Below, in pieces: positions 1 through 5,631 of a stretch of 11,696 bases of DNA (position 1 is its first letter; each line of letters begins with the position of its first letter). The notes beneath the pieces are model-generated. The model was not told the origin of the DNA, made no database searches, and saw only the letters and a list, made by a program, of their open reading frames with translations. The position numbers and the translations under genes are program-made. Location: assembly GCA_041744375.1 (NCBI GenBank), contig JBGTLA010000035.1, forward strand, positions 1 through 11,696, read 5' to 3'. This DNA is from JBGTLA01 sp041744375 (lineage in GTDB: Bacteria > Actinomycetota > Acidimicrobiia > Spongiisociales > ZC4RG35).

Positions 1-21
1 GGCGCCGACGTGCTGGGGTGA
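1..21 (+). CDS. 3' end of an upstream gene (possibly FtsB/DivIC-like)
   Basis: Frame 1 is open from the window edge and ends in a TGA at 19-21, leaving only the C-terminal residues GADVLG. The stop overlaps the GTG start of the DUF501 gene (GTGA, 18-21), the same coupling seen between the next two genes. In actinobacteria a septum-formation initiator of the FtsB/DivIC type usually precedes DUF501, so that identity is inferred from gene order alone; six residues cannot prove it. Confidence 0.35.
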   Translation, partial: GADVLG

Positions 22-527
22 CCGAAGAGGCGACGGTCGCGGCCCAGATCGGCCGTCCGCTCCGGGCCGCATCCCGGGTCGTCGCCACGTGTCACCTGTC
101 GATGCCGGTCGTGGTGGCCGTGCCCCCGATTCTCGACGACGGCACGCCGTTTCCCACCAGATACTGGCTGACCTGTCCGTTGGCCGCGATACGGATCGGA
201 CGCCTGGAGGGTGCGGGAGGGGTCAAGCGCATGGAGGCCAAGGCCCACGCGGACCCATCGTTCGGTGAGGCATTGGCCGCCGCTCACCGTCGCTATGCCA
301 TCGAACGAGATGCGCTCGTGCCGTCCGACGCCGGCCCACGTCCAAGCGGGGGGGTTGGGGGAACCGCTCGGGGTGTCAAGTGCCTCCACGCTCACCACGC
401 CGACTTCGCGGCCGGTAATGAAAATCCCGTGGGCGCGCTCGTGGCGAGTTGGATCGGGCCTCTCGATTGCACCGAGCCCTGTGTGATCGCCGGTGAGGTC
501 AACCCCGAATGGTCTCCCAAGCCGTGA
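18..527 (+). CDS. DUF501 domain protein
   Basis: This 169-residue protein matches the DUF501 family as I know it. Recognisable conserved stretches are DDGTPFPTRYWLTCPLA (about residues 40-56), the following IGRLEGAGGVKRM, an AHRRYAIERD helix (about 89-98), and GGTARGVKCLHAHHADF near residues 114-130 with Cys and His residues that could bind metal. The biochemical function of DUF501 is unknown. The GTG at 18 gives a normal family N-terminus and overlaps the preceding stop. The gene ends inside the start of ppx (TGA 525-527 against GTG 524), so the three genes look translationally coupled. This is ordinary host DNA outside the mobile element. Confidence 0.9.
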   Translation: MTEEATVAAQIGRPLRAASRVVATCHLSMPVVVAVPPILDDGTPFPTRYWLTCPLAAIRIGRLEGAGGVKRMEAKAHADPSFGEALAAAHRRYAIERDALVPSDAGPRPSGGVGGTARGVKCLHAHHADFAAGNENPVGALVASWIGPLDCTEPCVIAGEVNPEWSPKP

Positions 528-1378
528 CCGAGGCCGCTATCGACATCGGTACCAACTCGACCCGGCTGCTCGTAGTCGACGGTGAGTCTGAGATGCGAGA
601 AGCCGTTGTTACGGGCCTGGGCCGGGGAATCGCCCACTCATCGAGGATCAGTTCAAGCGCCATCTCCAACACCATCACAGTGTTGGAGGGGTTCCGTCAG
701 ATGATGGACCGGGCGGGTGTCGAATCGTGGCGAGCCGTCGCCACGTCGGCGACGCGAGATGCCACCAACCGGGATGACTTCATGGGGGCGGCCGCAGCCG
801 CGCTTCGAGGGCCGGTCGACGTGATTTCCGGTCAGGAGGAAGCAGCTCTGTCCTATCGAGGGGCGACGTCGGGTATGGCGGAGGTCGGCGGCGTGGTCGT
901 CATCGATATCGGGGGCGGGAGCACAGAGGTCATCTCAGCCGATGGCGCATTCTCCGTGGACGTCGGCTCAGTGCGGCTCACGGACCTCTGTCTCCCGAGT
1001 CGGCCCGCTTCCCGAGAGGAACTCGACGATGGTTTCTCCCACACGCGGCAGGTGCTGTCCCCGGTGCCTCGATTGGGTAGCCGGGGCATCGGGGTGGCGG
1101 GCACATGGACGAGTCTCGGCGGCCTGGAGACCGGCGAAGCGGACGATGTGCACGGGCTCACTCTCGATCGAGCGACGGTGGAGCGGTGGGTGGTCGCCCT
1201 TGGTGGGCTGACCATCGAGGAAACCCGGATCCTCGGAGGTCTCGACCCTGATCGCGCCCCTGTGATCTTGGCCGGTGCCGTGGTCGCCGCCGCCGTCATG
1301 GACCACCTCGGGCTGGGCTCCGTCAGTGTGTCCGAGCGCGACCTGCTCGATGGTGTCGTCGCCACGCTCCGGGACTGA
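524..1378 (+). CDS. ppx: Ppx/GppA-family exopolyphosphatase
   Basis: The product hydrolyses polyphosphate and/or guanosine pentaphosphate, judged from the ASKHA-fold Ppx/GppA signatures: AAIDIGTNSTRLLV at the extreme N-terminus (phosphate 1 loop), SGQEEAALSYRGA in the middle with the conserved catalytic-region Glu, and VVVIDIGGGSTEVI (about residues 125-138, phosphate 2 loop). At about 284 residues it is the short form without a C-terminal HD domain, as is usual in actinobacteria. I chose GTG 524 because it forms a GTGA overlap with the DUF501 stop and starts the protein right at the first motif; an in-frame ATG at 509 would add five residues. The gene ends 33 bp before the left attachment site, so it is the last host gene before the element. 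Confidence 0.92.
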   Translation: MTEAAIDIGTNSTRLLVVDGESEMREAVVTGLGRGIAHSSRISSSAISNTITVLEGFRQMMDRAGVESWRAVATSATRDATNRDDFMGAAAAALRGPVDVISGQEEAALSYRGATSGMAEVGGVVVIDIGGGSTEVISADGAFSVDVGSVRLTDLCLPSRPASREELDDGFSHTRQVLSPVPRLGSRGIGVAGTWTSLGGLETGEADDVHGLTLDRATVERWVVALGGLTIEETRILGGLDPDRAPVILAGAVVAAAVMDHLGLGSVSVSERDLLDGVVATLRD

Positions 1379-1403
1379 CGTCGAGTCCCCGGAGCGGTAC
1401 CGT
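1375..1403 (+). promoter_or_regulatory. Candidate ancestral promoter of tRNA-Leu, stranded at attL
   Basis: CTGACG (1375-1380), a 17-base spacer, then TACCGT (1398-1403) resembles a housekeeping sigma-factor promoter (TTGACA, TAnnnT). The predicted start lies near 1410, just at the 5' end of the tRNA sequence. It overlaps the ppx stop codon. If real, it drove the intact tRNA before integration and now transcribes a tRNA half into the element. It rests on consensus matching only. Confidence 0.4.
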
Positions 1404-1410
1404 GGGTCTG

Positions 1411-1455
1411 TGCCCGGGTGGCGGAATCGGCTATACGCGGGGGTCTTAAACACCT
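1411..1455 (+). repeat. attL: 45-bp core, truncated 5' half of tRNA-Leu
   Basis: This stretch is identical to 10875-10919 and corresponds to tRNA positions from the acceptor 5' strand through the D arm, anticodon TAA and part of the anticodon 3' strand. After 1455 the sequence diverges completely and no 3' tRNA half follows, so it cannot make a functional tRNA. It marks the host-element junction. Confidence 0.9.
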
Positions 1456-1501
1456 TTCAGCCCTGATGCGCTGACCTGGGGGAATGGCGCGAAAGGGGCA
1501 T

Positions 1502-1513
1502 TGACCAGGGGTT
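1502..1513 (+). repeat. Candidate integrase arm site, attL side
   Basis: TGACCAGGGGTT occurs here, 46 bp inside attL, and again in the same orientation at 10855-10866, 8 bp before the right core. Two copies of GTGGCCCA follow at 1561-1568 and 1572-1579, and the same octamer lies at 10805-10812 on the other arm. Short direct repeats flanking the core on both phage arms are what tyrosine integrases of the lambda class bind. The assignment is inferred from position. Confidence 0.5.
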
Positions 1514-1560
1514 TTGATCTTCCGTGGTCTTTCGTCGTTTTGCCTCGTTTCGCGCCTGAT

Positions 1561-1579
1561 GTGGCCCAAAAGTGGCCCA
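1561..1579 (+). repeat. Tandem GTGGCCCA pair, second candidate arm site
   Basis: Two GTGGCCCA octamers (1561-1568 and 1572-1579) are separated by three A residues. A third copy, GTGGCCCAAA, lies at 10805-10814 in the end of the integrase gene. On each arm the octamer is farther from the core than TGACCAGGGGTT, giving a mirrored order around the core once the element is circular. Confidence 0.4.
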
Positions 1580-1707
1580 GAGTGCGAGATGGCGCCCCGC
1601 CGGGGTTCCAGATAGTGCTTAAGCCACCGGGAGGGCCGCGACGAGGCGCCAGGGGTGAGAGTAGTGGTAGACGCCAAGCCATCGTTGGAGTCCTTGAGGC
1701 GATGGGC

Positions 1708-1739
1708 CGCGAGGACGTCATCGAGGTATTGAAGGCCCG
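1708..1739 (+). repeat. 32-bp perfect inverted repeat, left arm
   Basis: This is the exact reverse complement of 1861-1892; the bases just outside both arms do not pair, so the arm length is 32. The arms enclose 121 bp that contain a 24-bp palindrome and the first copy of a 29-bp direct repeat. Confidence 0.9.
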
Positions 1740-1766
1740 CCGTGTTGTGGAGAAGAGGCGGGGCGA
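1738..1766 (+). repeat. 29-bp direct repeat, copy 1
   Basis: Identical to 1891-1919 (offset 153 bp) and overlapping the last two bases of the inverted-repeat arm. In one frame both copies encode RRVVEKRRGE. Beyond the repeat the two copies diverge but stay alignable at the protein level (GRPPTNSHRDGNYG against GRGNSNPQRTEDIG). Confidence 0.9.
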
Positions 1767-1805
1767 ACTACTTGATCCGGATGTGCCTAGAGGAAGGCCC
1801 CCTAC

Positions 1806-1829
1806 TAATTCCCATCGCGATGGGAATTA
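1806..1829. repeat. 24-bp perfect palindrome (hairpin P1)
   Basis: The sequence is symmetric about 1817/1818, with arm TAATTCCCATCG followed by its exact complement. As a hairpin it has a 10-bp stem and a CGCG loop. It sits 80 bp after the start of repeat copy 1, the same offset as hairpin P2 in copy 2. Confidence 0.85.
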
Positions 1830-1860
1830 CGGGGTGGCGAGCCAGACAGCATCGAATTAA

Positions 1861-1892
1861 CGGGCCTTCAATACCTCGATGACGTCCTCGCG
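1861..1892 (-). repeat. 32-bp perfect inverted repeat, right arm
   Basis: Reverse complement of 1708-1739. It is followed directly by the second copy of the 29-bp direct repeat, exactly as the left arm is followed by the first copy, although the arm itself is flipped. The 32-bp block is therefore inverted relative to the adjoining sequence in copy 2. Confidence 0.9.
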
Positions 1893-1919
1893 CCGTGTTG
1901 TGGAGAAGAGGCGGGGCGA
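1891..1919 (+). repeat. 29-bp direct repeat, copy 2
   Basis: Identical to 1738-1766. It is preceded by the flipped 32-bp arm, so the two copies share their downstream part in direct orientation and their upstream part in inverted orientation. This points to a past rearrangement. Confidence 0.9.
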
Positions 1920-1960
1920 GATGCTGGGAACGGATGACTCGCCAGGTCGAGGTAATTCTA

Positions 1961-1980
1961 ATCCTCAGCGCACTGAGGAT
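1961..1980. repeat. Hairpin P2, 8-bp stem with CGCA loop
   Basis: ATCCTCAG and CTGAGGAT flank CGCA. It occupies the position equivalent to P1 in the second repeat copy, but with different arm sequences that still pair, while the loop (CGCG or CGCA) is nearly unchanged. Confidence 0.8.
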
Positions 1981-2023
1981 ATCGGCATCAAGTCCTCAAC
2001 GGCTCCGGCGCAGCAAGGGATTT

Positions 2024-2045
2024 CAAGTTGCTCACGAGCAACTTG
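2024..2045. repeat. Hairpin P3, 10-bp perfect inverted repeat
   Basis: CAAGTTGCTC and GAGCAACTTG are separated by two bases; as a hairpin the innermost pairs would open to a small loop. It lies within the decayed ParB-like region, and no T-run follows that would make it a classical terminator. Confidence 0.8.
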
Positions 2046-2077
2046 GTCCGGTGGAAGGGCAGGAACCAACACTCGGA

Positions 2078-2099
2078 GGGTTTCACCGCAATGAAACCC
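2078..2099. repeat. Hairpin P4, 8-bp stem with CCGCAA loop
   Basis: GGGTTTCA and TGAAACCC flank CCGCAA, a loop that contains the CGCA of P2. It is the last of four hairpins spread over about 300 bp at this end of the element. No terminator-like T tract follows. Confidence 0.75.
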
Positions 2100-2233
2100 A
2101 GCGACCCGGTGGCATTCATCCTCTCAGCCAACCTCGCTCGCCGCCACATGTCGAAGGGGCAGCGGGCGATGGCCGCGGTGCGGGCCTTCGATTTTGACTC
2201 AGTCAAAAAGCAGGACAAAGAAGACGACGCGCT

Positions 2234-3730
2234 CTAGAGGAAGCTCGCCTTGCCGGTCCGCACCTTCACCGGCACCGGGGGATTCAGTAAATGCCACACG
2301 GCCCGGTCGAGGGCCAAGATGGCGGCGACGGCTGCGTCGATCTTGCGGGGCGACCAACGGCGATCCTTTTGGATGACGTCGCCGCTGGGGGTGGCCTTGA
2401 CGACGGCTGCTAGGACATGGCGGGTGAGGGTGGCGTCGGTGCTGTGGGTGATCCTGGCATCCCTGACGGCGCTGTAGAACCTCTCCGTTGCGGCTGCCAT
2501 CCGCTTGTGCATGTTTGTTGGGTATTCAAGGACCCTGTCTCTTCCGTACTTCTCCGCCCACAGCTCCAGTTCGGTTCGCCACCCGAACGGGTCGGCGGCC
2601 AGCTCAACCACATCGAAGACGTCGAAAGCAGATTCCACCGCCAAGTCGACCTCGTCTCTCGGGACCCGCCAATCCCGATGCTGAGGGCCTTCAGGATGCG
2701 CCCACACTCCCAACGTGAAGACGTGGGGCCTCTCCTCGACGGTGACGGCGACGAGGGCGGTGGAGTCGTCACCGACCGAGCCGTCGAAACCGAGCACCAC
2801 CGTGGCGCCGAGCTCAACGACCCGGTCAGCGTCGGCGCAGACTTGCCAGTCATCCCCGGCGATCCACTGGCCTTCATCCTCGATCCACTGACCAAGCCGA
2901 AGACGGCGGAACGTCGACTCGCGCATCGACGTGCGGAGGGCCTTCATCCCGTCGAGATGCAGAAAGTCGCCCAAAGCAGGGTTGGCCTGGTGCCAGGCGT
3001 CGTCGTCGTCGATGTCGCATCCGATCGGGGCGGCGAACTCGGTGAAGAAGAAAGCGGGATCGGGATCGATGCGGGCCTCTTCCACCAGGCGCCACATCAC
3101 CGAATCTCGCGACGCTGCCGGGGTGGAGATGGCAAGCGTGAGGGATTGCTCGCGTTTGCCGGCCGCCGACGTGACCGCCTCCCACGTCTCTTCCGTGACG
3201 ACGTGCAACTCGTCGACGATCAACAGGGTGGGATCCCAACCGTGGAGAGCCTCGGCCGCCGCGGGGAGACTCATCAGCACACCGTCAGTTTCGGGCACCT
3301 CCAATCTGTCTTTGAAGATGTGGGTCCGTTCCGCCAGCGCGTCCGACAGCTCCACCATCCGTTTGGCGATCATCCTCACGATGCCAGCCTGACGTTCGTC
3401 GCTCGCCACGACCGCGACCTGGGGGCTGTGCTCACCATCTGCGAACAATCCGTAGAGAGCGAGGGCCGCTGCGAGGGTGGACTTGCCGTTGCCTCTCGGG
3501 ATGGACACGAGACCTTGCCGAGGGCGAGGATCGTCGAATAGGCCAGCGACGATCTCGAGCTGCCACGGGCGAAGGATGAACGGACGGCCGGCACCGGTGC
3601 CCTTCGGTGTGATGACGTACTCGGCCAGGAACGCTGCCACTCGGGCGGCTCCCGATTCTGGGAGTCCATCGAGGTCGAGCGGACCGGCAGTTATGGCCGC
3701 TTTTGGGCCTGCCCGGCGCCTAGAGGTCAT
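2234..3730 (-). CDS. terL: Phage terminase large subunit (TerL)
   Basis: TerL is the ATP-driven motor and nuclease that cuts concatemeric DNA and pumps it into proheads. Numbered from an upstream ATG at 3772, the protein shows Walker A SIPRGNGKST (residues 90-99), Walker B TLLIVDE (182-188), a coupling motif LAISTPA (213-219), and an RNase H-like nuclease with acidic residues in GFDGS (D330), AADPF (D394) and KIDAAVA (D479). Length is about 500, normal for the family, so it looks intact. I prefer the ATG at 3730 (MTSRRRAGPK, 498 residues) because GGGG sits seven bases upstream and it overlaps a small upstream ORF; ATG 3772 has GGGA touching the start. It is the last gene of the leftward operon, where a portal gene would normally follow; none does. 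Confidence 0.93.
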   Translation of the reverse strand: MTSRRRAGPKAAITAGPLDLDGLPESGAARVAAFLAEYVITPKGTGAGRPFILRPWQLEIVAGLFDDPRPRQGLVSIPRGNGKSTLAAALALYGLFADGEHSPQVAVVASDERQAGIVRMIAKRMVELSDALAERTHIFKDRLEVPETDGVLMSLPAAAEALHGWDPTLLIVDELHVVTEETWEAVTSAAGKREQSLTLAISTPAASRDSVMWRLVEEARIDPDPAFFFTEFAAPIGCDIDDDDAWHQANPALGDFLHLDGMKALRTSMRESTFRRLRLGQWIEDEGQWIAGDDWQVCADADRVVELGATVVLGFDGSVGDDSTALVAVTVEERPHVFTLGVWAHPEGPQHRDWRVPRDEVDLAVESAFDVFDVVELAADPFGWRTELELWAEKYGRDRVLEYPTNMHKRMAAATERFYSAVRDARITHSTDATLTRHVLAAVVKATPSGDVIQKDRRWSPRKIDAAVAAILALDRAVWHLLNPPVPVKVRTGKASFL

Positions 3731-3836
3731 ACGTTGGCCCCAGGGGTCGAGTGAGTAATGGCTTGAACGCATTCCCGTCGACCGTGGAGATTGGGCCGAT
3801 TTGGGGGACCCCGCCCTGGTGGGGGGTGGGGTGCAT
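3720..3836 (-). CDS. Possible 38-residue coupling ORF between HNH and terL
   Basis: An ATG at 3836-3834 overlaps the HNH stop codon (TGATG) and has a strong GGGAGG ribosome-binding site five bases upstream. The frame ends at TAG 3722-3720, just inside terL if terL starts at 3730. The peptide (MHPTPHQGGVPQIGP...) resembles nothing I know. It could be a coupling leader that delivers ribosomes to terL, or simply a chance frame with a good start. Its Shine-Dalgarno quality is the only argument for it. Confidence 0.3.
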   Translation of the reverse strand: MHPTPHQGGVPQIGPISTVDGNAFKPLLTRPLGPTYDL

Positions 3837-4141
3837 CACCGCCTCCCGTTGGCGACGGCGGCCCCCTGTCGGCCGGTGCGGGTGGCGTGACAGGAGTGGC
3901 ACAGTGCCCTCAGGTTTCCCAGCGTGTGATCGTGTCGGTCTGCGATGTGGTCGACTTCGAGCCGGTGGGTGGAGCCACAGAGGAGGCAGCGGGTATCCCG
4001 GGCGATCACCTCGGCCCGGGTGCGTCGCCAGTCGACCGGGAGTTCGTACTTGCGGGTCGACCCGGCCCAGGGTGGCGGTTGATGGGCAGCACAGTAGGAT
4101 CCGGGCGCCGGTCGCCCACACTCCAGACATGGGCGTCGCAT
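3836..4141 (-). CDS. HNH endonuclease
   Basis: This 101-residue protein has the compact phage HNH fold: zinc-binding pairs C52-x2-C55 and C81-x2-C84 around the catalytic segment, with LEVDHI (D64, H65), N76 and H85 as the H-N-H residues (CLLCGSTHRLEVDHI, GNLRALCHSCHATR). An additional CLECG...C pair lies at residues 5-17. Small HNH proteins encoded beside TerL are known to stimulate terminase cleavage during phage packaging (as with HK97 gp74), and also occur in capsid-forming satellites. The ATG overlaps the TAA of the preceding gene by one base (TAATG), so expression is coupled. There is no sign of truncation. Confidence 0.9.
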   Translation of the reverse strand: MRRPCLECGRPAPGSYCAAHQPPPWAGSTRKYELPVDWRRTRAEVIARDTRCLLCGSTHRLEVDHIADRHDHTLGNLRALCHSCHATRTGRQGAAVANGRR

Positions 4142-4968
4142 TACTTGGTCGCCACCTTGGTCACCACGTCGGTCCAGTTCTTGACGAGGCGGGCCTGGCG
4201 GGCCTCTTCTCGGGGGGAGGGTCGACGGCGTTCCTCTTCGGCTTCCTGGTTGGCTGCGGTGGTGGCGGCGGTGGCAGCCTCTACCAGGGCCGCCGCCTCG
4301 GAGGCTGTGTTGAGCCTCGGAACCATGGTTCCGGCTTCGAGGAGTCCGGCGAAGCCTCCACGCTTGAAGACCTTTCGGGCCTCCTCCAAATGGTCGGCGC
4401 TGGCGGCCGATTCGATGAACGATGCCACGTCGACGGTGGTGCCGGGCCTGGCCAGGATGGTGACGATGGCGGCTGCCTCTTCGACGGCGTCGTTGGCAGC
4501 GTGTCGGGCGTTCCAAGCTTCGACGGCTTCGGCACCTTGGCCGAGCACTATCGACGGGTCGGGGTCAGACGATCCCAACTTTTCCACAATTGTGGACAGC
4601 GTGGCGACCGCCTTGTCGAACTTGGGGCGAGCCTGGGCGATGAGGTCGGGTTCGGCTTCGACGAGGGCTTGGCGGAACGTTCGCCTCAGTAGCGATTGAG
4701 CCTGCACCCAAATCTCGTTTGCCTTGTCGTGGGCGACCGCTTCCCGGCTGGCCGACATCAGCTTCTCGGCCGCCTCGGTCGGGTCGACGGTGGTGAGGTC
4801 GCCGATAAGCGAGGTGGCGGGTGGTTCGCTGACGGCCTCGGCCATCGACGTCCACACGGCGGCGAGACGGGTGACGGCCGGCCCGGGGTCGAGGTCGAGT
4901 TCGGTGATCTTGGTGGCGATGGCGGCCGGGTTGATGGTGGTGGCGATGTAGTGGGCGTCGGTGCTCAT
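4141..4968 (-). CDS. Unrecognised Ala/Glu-rich helical protein
   Basis: This 275-residue protein resembles no family I can name. It is strongly enriched in Ala, Glu, Val and Thr, has no Cys and no membrane segment, and looks mostly alpha-helical. Residues about 225-265 form a highly charged likely coiled coil (VEAATAATTAANQEAEEERRRPSPREEARQARL). The start ATG overlaps the stop of the 109-residue gene upstream (ATGA, 4965-4968), and its own stop overlaps the HNH start. Sitting directly ahead of HNH-TerL, it could take part in packaging or interact with helper-phage proteins. A scaffold-like role is conceivable from composition, but no capsid gene accompanies it. Confidence 0.7.
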   Translation of the reverse strand: MSTDAHYIATTINPAAIATKITELDLDPGPAVTRLAAVWTSMAEAVSEPPATSLIGDLTTVDPTEAAEKLMSASREAVAHDKANEIWVQAQSLLRRTFRQALVEAEPDLIAQARPKFDKAVATLSTIVEKLGSSDPDPSIVLGQGAEAVEAWNARHAANDAVEEAAAIVTILARPGTTVDVASFIESAASADHLEEARKVFKRGGFAGLLEAGTMVPRLNTASEAAALVEAATAATTAANQEAEEERRRPSPREEARQARLVKNWTDVVTKVATK

Positions 4969-5294
4969 TGGTTCTTTTTCCCTTCGTCGAATCGTCTCGG
5001 ATCGATCCCCAACTTGTCGCTAAGGCTTCGGACGAGGGGGTCGCCGTTGAGCGGGAGCGCCGGTGGCTGGGATCCGGACCTCAGCACCGGAGGTGGTGCC
5101 TCTCGTCCCTCCTCGGCCATCTCCTCAGCGGTAGGGCGTGGTGGCACACGTCGGCGAAGTTCGGCCAGGAGACGTTCCTCGTCGCTGGGCTGGCGACCCA
5201 AGAGGGTGTCGAGGCGGCCGGCCTCATAGGCAGCGCGCACCTCGTCGGCTCCCATCAGGGCCAGGTCGTCGATACTGAATTGTTCATGTGCCAC
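4965..5294 (-). CDS. Unrecognised small acidic protein
   Basis: A 109-residue protein from a GTG start that overlaps the preceding HTH gene by 11 bp and ends in an ATGA overlap with the next gene. The N-terminal half is charged and helical (SIDDLALMGADEVRAAYEAGRLDTLLG; then SDEERLLAELRRRV), followed by a Pro-rich linker and the tail RSLSDKLGIDPRRFDEGKKNQ. The 'GADEVRAAYEAGRLDTLLG' type of segment is common in small phage proteins that bind partner proteins, but I do not recognise a family. A terminase small-subunit-like adaptor role is possible from position only. Coupling on both sides supports it being translated. Confidence 0.65.
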   Translation of the reverse strand: MAHEQFSIDDLALMGADEVRAAYEAGRLDTLLGRQPSDEERLLAELRRRVPPRPTAEEMAEEGREAPPPVLRSGSQPPALPLNGDPLVRSLSDKLGIDPRRFDEGKKNQ

Positions 5295-5631
5295 GTGGCC
5301 TCCACTTGTCGACGTCGGCGGCGGTGAACTTCCATTTGCCGTCGTCGCCCCTGACGCCGCGCAGGCGGCCAGCCCGGGCGGCGTCAGTCACCGCGGATCG
5401 TGTCACACGGTGGCGGGCAGCGACTATGGCGGAGTTCATCACCATTTCCCCATCGTCCCCTAACTTGCGCACCTCGTCTACCCGCGCAAGCGGGGGGTCG
5501 ATGAGCCGCGAGAGGGCAGCCAAGAGTCTGAGCGCCTGGTCGAACTGGTCGCGGTCGACGCGGATGCCGTCTGCTCTCAACTTGTCGACTCCGTAGCTTG
5601 CTGCCACGACGATTTGAGCGAGCACGTTCAC
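5284..5631 (-). CDS. Small helix-turn-helix DNA-binding protein
   Basis: The 115-residue product has an N-terminal helical region (about 1-60) and a C-terminal winged-HTH of the MerR/excisionase type: MNSAIVAARHRVTRSAVTDAARAGRLRG followed by GKWKFTAADVDKWRPRG, where the conserved last segment is the wing plus 'DVDxW' helix. The GTG start overlaps the upstream stop (GTGA, 5628-5631). Its place in the operon, three genes before HNH-TerL, makes it the best candidate for a DNA-recognising small terminase subunit or a late regulator. The fold is clear; the role is not. Confidence 0.75.
   Translation of the reverse strand: MNVLAQIVVAASYGVDKLRADGIRVDRDQFDQALRLLAALSRLIDPPLARVDEVRKLGDDGEMVMNSAIVAARHRVTRSAVTDAARAGRLRGVRGDDGKWKFTAADVDKWRPRGT

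Larger units (their letters stand above)
1456..1701. other. Gene-free left arm next to attL
   Basis: Apart from the putative integrase arm repeats (1502-1513, 1561-1579) I see no credible gene, RNA or terminator in this stretch. It would form one arm of attP in the circular element. Confidence 0.5.
1702..1860 (+). pseudogene. Short ORF, probable gene fragment (copy 1 of a duplicated segment)
   Basis: The frame from ATG 1702 to TAA 1860 would encode 52 residues. It begins with a charged helical stretch (REDVIEVLKARRVVEKRRGE) and continues into GRPPTNSHRDGNYG. The second part resembles a hydrophilic linker in small phage or plasmid proteins often found beside ParB-like genes; that resemblance is from memory and weak. 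The codons for RRVVEKRRGE recur at 1891-1919 and the alignment continues, more diverged, so this is one of two related copies. There is no convincing ribosome-binding site and the reading frame is short. I read it as decaying, but a small functional protein cannot be excluded. Confidence 0.35.
1891..2237 (+). pseudogene. Frameshifted remnant of a ParB-like protein gene
   Basis: The final stretch, FILSANLARRHMSKGQRAM, followed by AAVRA, is a close match in feel to the ParB/Spo0J-type N-terminal domain (the 'SANLHRRHLSKGQRAM' segment). Upstream, the pieces that would precede it, such as QVAHEQLGPVEGQEPTLGGF, lie in a different frame, and the RRVVEKRRGE...EDIGIKSSTA piece lies in a third. At least two frame changes are therefore needed to read one protein. 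The end also looks truncated: it stops at TAG 2235-2237 soon after the ParB segment. That stop shares the palindrome CTAG with the terL stop on the other strand. The frame containing the ParB segment has only 69 codons from TTG 2028, or 48 from ATG 2091. I treat the whole as a remnant. Confidence 0.45.

Noticed and set aside
853..1677. 274-codon minus-strand frame across ppx and attL
   Set aside because: Ser/Thr/Pro/Arg-rich shadow of ppx; it also crosses the host-element junction, so it cannot be an old gene.
1740..1860. Phase-variable invertible promoter or gene switch
   Set aside because: The inverted arms would allow inversion, but no invertase is encoded nearby other than the att-specific integrase, and no promoter is evident in the segment. 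Kept only as a possibility under the repeat finding.
1708..1892. MITE (miniature inverted-repeat transposon)
   Set aside because: Perfect 32-bp terminal repeats fit, but no target-site duplication flanks the arms, and the adjoining 29-bp repeat lies partly inside and partly outside the unit, which simple transposition would not produce.
2417..3541. 374-codon plus-strand frame opposite terL
   Set aside because: It is the antisense of a clearly conserved terminase; the residues make no recognisable domain and long shadow frames are expected in GC-rich DNA.
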